DNA from: a bacterium | GTDB taxonomy: Bacteria > Muiribacteriota > Ozemobacteria > Ozemobacterales > Ozemobacteraceae | DNA length: 7,598 nucleotides | Direction of reading: 5' to 3' | Assembly (NCBI GenBank): GCA_016192885.1 | Contig: JACPTH010000068.1 | Span: 1-7,598, forward strand | Shown here: positions 6,370 to 7,598 of the stretch, piece after piece | Layout of the letters: each line of letters begins with the position of its first letter | Position numbering within the stretch: the first letter of the stretch is position 1 | Translations under genes and position numbers: made by a program | The notes under the pieces: generated by a model | Databases searched by the model: none | What the model was told of the DNA's origin: nothing | Seen by the model: the letters and a program-made list of their open reading frames with translations, nothing else

Positions 6370-6492
6370 AAGAAAAAAAACTAGTCGCGAATTTCCAAAA
6401 TAATATGCCGAAATTCAGGTACAAATTATCGTTTAACGCTTATTGCCGTTAGATAAGAATTGAGCGCCGATCGGCACCTTCATGGACACCTC
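6370..6492. other. Original convergent intergenic spacer
   Basis: This 123-bp stretch separates the spoIID-like stop from the left target duplication. No gene is visible. It holds an inverted repeat GAATTTC/GAAATTC at 6389-6395/6410-6416 and a 10-bp palindrome GCCGATCGGC at 6466-6475. Neither has the usual T-tract directly behind it on the + strand. The stop codon that the - strand RND gene used before the element arrived survives here as TCA at 6491-6493 (TGA on the - strand). Confidence 0.6.
6373..6416 (-). terminator. Weak candidate terminator for the - strand transcript
   Basis: Read on the - strand, a 7-bp AT-rich stem (GAATTTC/GAAATTC, 14-base loop) is followed after 8 bases by a run of eight T. 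The stem is short and the spacing to the T-run is longer than in a standard intrinsic terminator, so this is only a candidate. Confidence 0.25.
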
Positions 6493-6503
6493 ACCCTTCA
6501 CCT
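6493..6503. repeat. Left target-site duplication ACCCTTCACCT
   Basis: An 11-bp direct repeat identical to 6847-6857, immediately outside the element's left terminal repeat. On the - strand it continues into GA, recreating the reading ...GAA GGT GAA GGG TGA, the end of the RND gene before insertion. That agreement in frame makes a chance repeat unlikely. Confidence 0.88.
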
Positions 6504-6521
6504 CACTACCATTAACTTAAG
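6504..6521 (+). repeat. Left terminal inverted repeat of the MITE
   Basis: CACTACCATTAACTTAAG, matching the complement of the right end at 17 of 18 positions. The last 13 bases (CCATTAACTTAAG) are exact. Confidence 0.88.
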
Positions 6522-6650
6522 GTGGAGATCAGCTTAAACTCCAGATTTACAAGTTGCTTTTGGTGTTGTTTGCATTCGTAACCGCTCCACCTGTTCAAGA
6601 TGTTTACTTCGGTTTAACATTTCATTTTCCTCGCCATTTGCTGAAACCCC

Positions 6651-6677
6651 GCAAAGCTTTCATCCATGAAAGCTTGC
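6651..6677. repeat. Central palindrome of the MITE
   Basis: AGCTTTCAT and ATGAAAGCT form a 9-bp perfect stem around a two-base CC loop. GCA and TGC extend it with one bulged A on the left. This is the tip of the full-length foldback structure. Confidence 0.75.
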
Positions 6678-6828
6678 GTGGCAAACTCACTTCGTGGTCG
6701 ATTGCAGCAAAATGGCGGAAAAATTTATGTTGCACCTCAGAACATTTTGACAGGTTTCACTTAAGTTACTCATTGCAAACAACACCACGGTTAACTTACA
6801 AAAATATACTGTTCAAGCCACTTTATAG

Positions 6829-6846
6829 CTTAAGTTAATGGGAGTG
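6829..6846 (-). repeat. Right terminal inverted repeat; supplies the RND gene's stop codon
   Basis: Read on the - strand it is CACTCCCATTAACTTAAG. Its bases 12-14 in the RND reading frame, at 6832-6830, give TAA, so the terminal repeat encodes the last residues (rest of S, then L-P-L-T) and the stop of the RND protein. Confidence 0.88.
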
Positions 6847-7597
6847 ACCCTTCACCTTCCCTCATTTGATTTTCATCGAATGCGATGGACGCAGTCTGAG
6901 CCCTGCCAAAAAGACTGAATAACGGCGGCAGTACAAAAAGAGTTAAAAGTGTTGATGAAAGAAGCCCTCCCAGAATAACGATGGCCATAGGGGCTTGAAG
7001 CTCGTTTCCCGGCGCATCCCTGTTGATAATCAGCGGGATGAGTGCCAGACCCGCGGTGAGCGCCGTCATAAGAATGGGGCTTAGTCTTTCCATGGAACCC
7101 TGAACGATGGCTTTCTGCATTGGTTTCCCTTCAGCCAGCAGATTTTGATAATGCAGAATCATCATAATACCGTTCCGGGTCGCAATGCCAAAAAGAGTTA
7201 CAAAGCCCACCAGACCGGCAACGGATAATACCCCGCCGGTGAGAAAAACCGCTATGATTCCCCCAATAAGCGAAAGCGGCAGGTTGATCATGGTTAAGAG
7301 AGCAAGGCGAAACCCTCCAAAAGCCGCGAATAATAGAATAAAAACTCCGAATATCGATAGAATGGATAACATGGCGATGGTTCGCGTAGCTTCCTGCTCG
7401 GATTCGAATTGTCCCCCATAGACCACGTAATACCCGTCGGGTAGTTTGATTTTCGAATCGATGGTTTTCCGAATGTCCCCAATGAGGCTTCCGAGATCCC
7501 GATCCGCAACATTGCATGAGACAACCATCTTCCGCTGAACGTTTTCCCGTTCGATGGTGTTGGGACCGACATCCCTGGAAATATTCGCCAAAAGCTT
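6830..7597 (-). CDS. HME-family RND heavy-metal efflux pump (CzcA/CusA-like), C-terminal part
   Basis: The C-terminal 250-odd residues of an inner-membrane proton-driven pump, usually about 1,030-1,050 residues, that exports metal ions (Cu/Ag or Co/Zn/Cd) through a CusB-type adaptor and outer-membrane channel. The frame is open to the right edge, so the start is outside. Seen: a periplasmic piece (ISRDVGPNTIERENVQRKMVV, GYYVVYGGQFESEQEA), then five hydrophobic segments fitting the last five of twelve (IAMLSILSIFGVFILLFAAF; LLTMINLPLSLIGGIIAVFL; VAGLVGFVTLFGIATRNGIM; PILMTALTAGLALIPLII; MAIVILGGLLSSTLLTLFVL). The motifs GFVTLFGIATRNGI and DAPGNELQAPMAIVILGGLLSSTLL are typical of this subfamily. 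The native protein should end ...MREGEG. The inserted MITE replaces the TGA with SLPLT and a TAA from its own end. That is a short cytoplasmic tail, so function is probably kept. The metal cannot be told from this part. Confidence 0.92.
   Translation of the reverse strand, partial: KLLANISRDVGPNTIERENVQRKMVVSCNVADRDLGSLIGDIRKTIDSKIKLPDGYYVVYGGQFESEQEATRTIAMLSILSIFGVFILLFAAFGGFRLALLTMINLPLSLIGGIIAVFLTGGVLSVAGLVGFVTLFGIATRNGIMMILHYQNLLAEGKPMQKAIVQGSMERLSPILMTALTAGLALIPLIINRDAPGNELQAPMAIVILGGLLSSTLLTLFVLPPLFSLFGRAQTASIAFDENQMREGEGSLPLT
6847..6857. repeat. Right target-site duplication ACCCTTCACCT
   Basis: Identical to 6493-6503. Here the repeat is the coding end of the RND pump (E-G-E-G on the - strand) and joins the element's right end within the next codon. 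Confidence 0.88.
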
Positions 7598-7598
7598 C

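Larger units (their letters stand above)
6504..6846. mobile_element. 343-bp foldback MITE, non-autonomous, IS4/IS231-like ends
   Basis: The ends are CACTACCATTAACTTAAG at left and the complement of CACTCCCATTAACTTAAG at right (17/18 match), flanked by a perfect 11-bp target duplication. The two arms match in inverted orientation along most of the element. TGGTGTTGTTTGCA at 6561-6574 pairs perfectly with 6774-6787, ACCTGT at 6589-6594 with 6750-6755, AACAT at 6616-6620 with 6727-6731, and GCCATTTGCTG at 6633-6643 with 6705-6716 (one extra base). The centre is AGCTTTCAT-CC-ATGAAAGCT at 6655-6674. The right arm is about 20 bases longer. No transposase is encoded; a 94-codon TTG-initiated frame at 6554-6838 merely runs through the arms and looks spurious. 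From memory, the CCCATnAACTTAAG end and 10-12-bp duplications fit the IS231 group of IS4, which would need to act in trans. Confidence 0.88.

Noticed and set aside
6466..6475. Palindrome GCCGATCGGC as an intrinsic terminator for the spoIID-like gene
   Set aside because: It has no loop of useful size and no T-tract after it. It may be a chance palindrome.
6747..6775. TTGACA at 6747-6752 as the -35 box of an outward promoter in the element
   Set aside because: At 17-base spacing the next hexamer is TCATTG, a poor -10, and no + strand gene follows it.
6554..6838. 94-codon + strand open frame with a TTG start
   Set aside because: It lies inside the foldback element, runs through both arms and the central palindrome, has no recognisable motif, and is explained by the element's structure.
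7131..7572. Additional frames on both strands over the RND gene
   Set aside because: They are shadows in other frames of the conserved CzcA/CusA coding sequence and show no independent homology.

Overview
This window looks like chromosomal DNA from a Gram-negative, probably uncultured bacterium of moderate GC. It carries an HME-type RND metal-efflux pump, which implies an outer membrane. It also has an NtrB/NtrC-style two-component pair acting with sigma-54, a futalosine-pathway menaquinone gene (mqnA) and a SpoIID/LytB peptidoglycan enzyme. SpoIID-like proteins are widespread outside spore formers, so this is not evidence of sporulation. I cannot name the phylum with confidence.

Layout. On the + strand, positions 2-6369 read as one co-directional cluster: a PAS-type sensor histidine kinase (5' end cut by the window), a 339-bp spacer filled with REP-like hairpins, its sigma-54-dependent response regulator, a STAS-TPR protein, mqnA (apparently broken), and a secreted SpoIID/LytB protein. 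On the - strand, from 6830 to the right edge, lies the C-terminal quarter of a CzcA/CusA heavy-metal RND pump, converging on spoIID-like.

Mobile and repeat DNA. The convergent gap holds a 343-bp non-autonomous foldback element (MITE) at 6504-6846. It has 18-bp terminal inverted repeats (17/18 identical), arms that match each other along most of the element, and a perfect 11-bp target-site duplication, ACCCTTCACCT, at 6493-6503 and 6847-6857. It landed directly at the end of the cusA/czcA reading frame. The duplicated copy on the far side still shows the original TGA stop. The gene now reads five codons into the element and stops at a TAA in its terminal repeat. The terminal repeat and duplication length resemble the IS231 group of the IS4 family, from memory only. 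The second repetitive region, between kinase and regulator, contains strong small palindromes and three related copies of an end-like motif, and it reaches almost to the regulator's start codon.

Broken or altered genes. The STAS domain of the STAS-TPR protein joins its third beta strand straight to the segment after helix 2, so about 17-20 residues including the usual DSSG phosphorylation loop are absent. The next gene, mqnA, changes frame near 4043 and has no ordinary start codon for its first strand. These could be real deletions or assembly errors. Read-level checks would separate the two.

How the genes might work together: the kinase and regulator form a plausible sensor/enhancer-binding pair. 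The STAS-TPR protein could be a protein-interaction output or modulator. MqnA and SpoIID belong to menaquinone synthesis and cell-wall remodelling, and I see no direct mechanistic link beyond shared direction and tight spacing.
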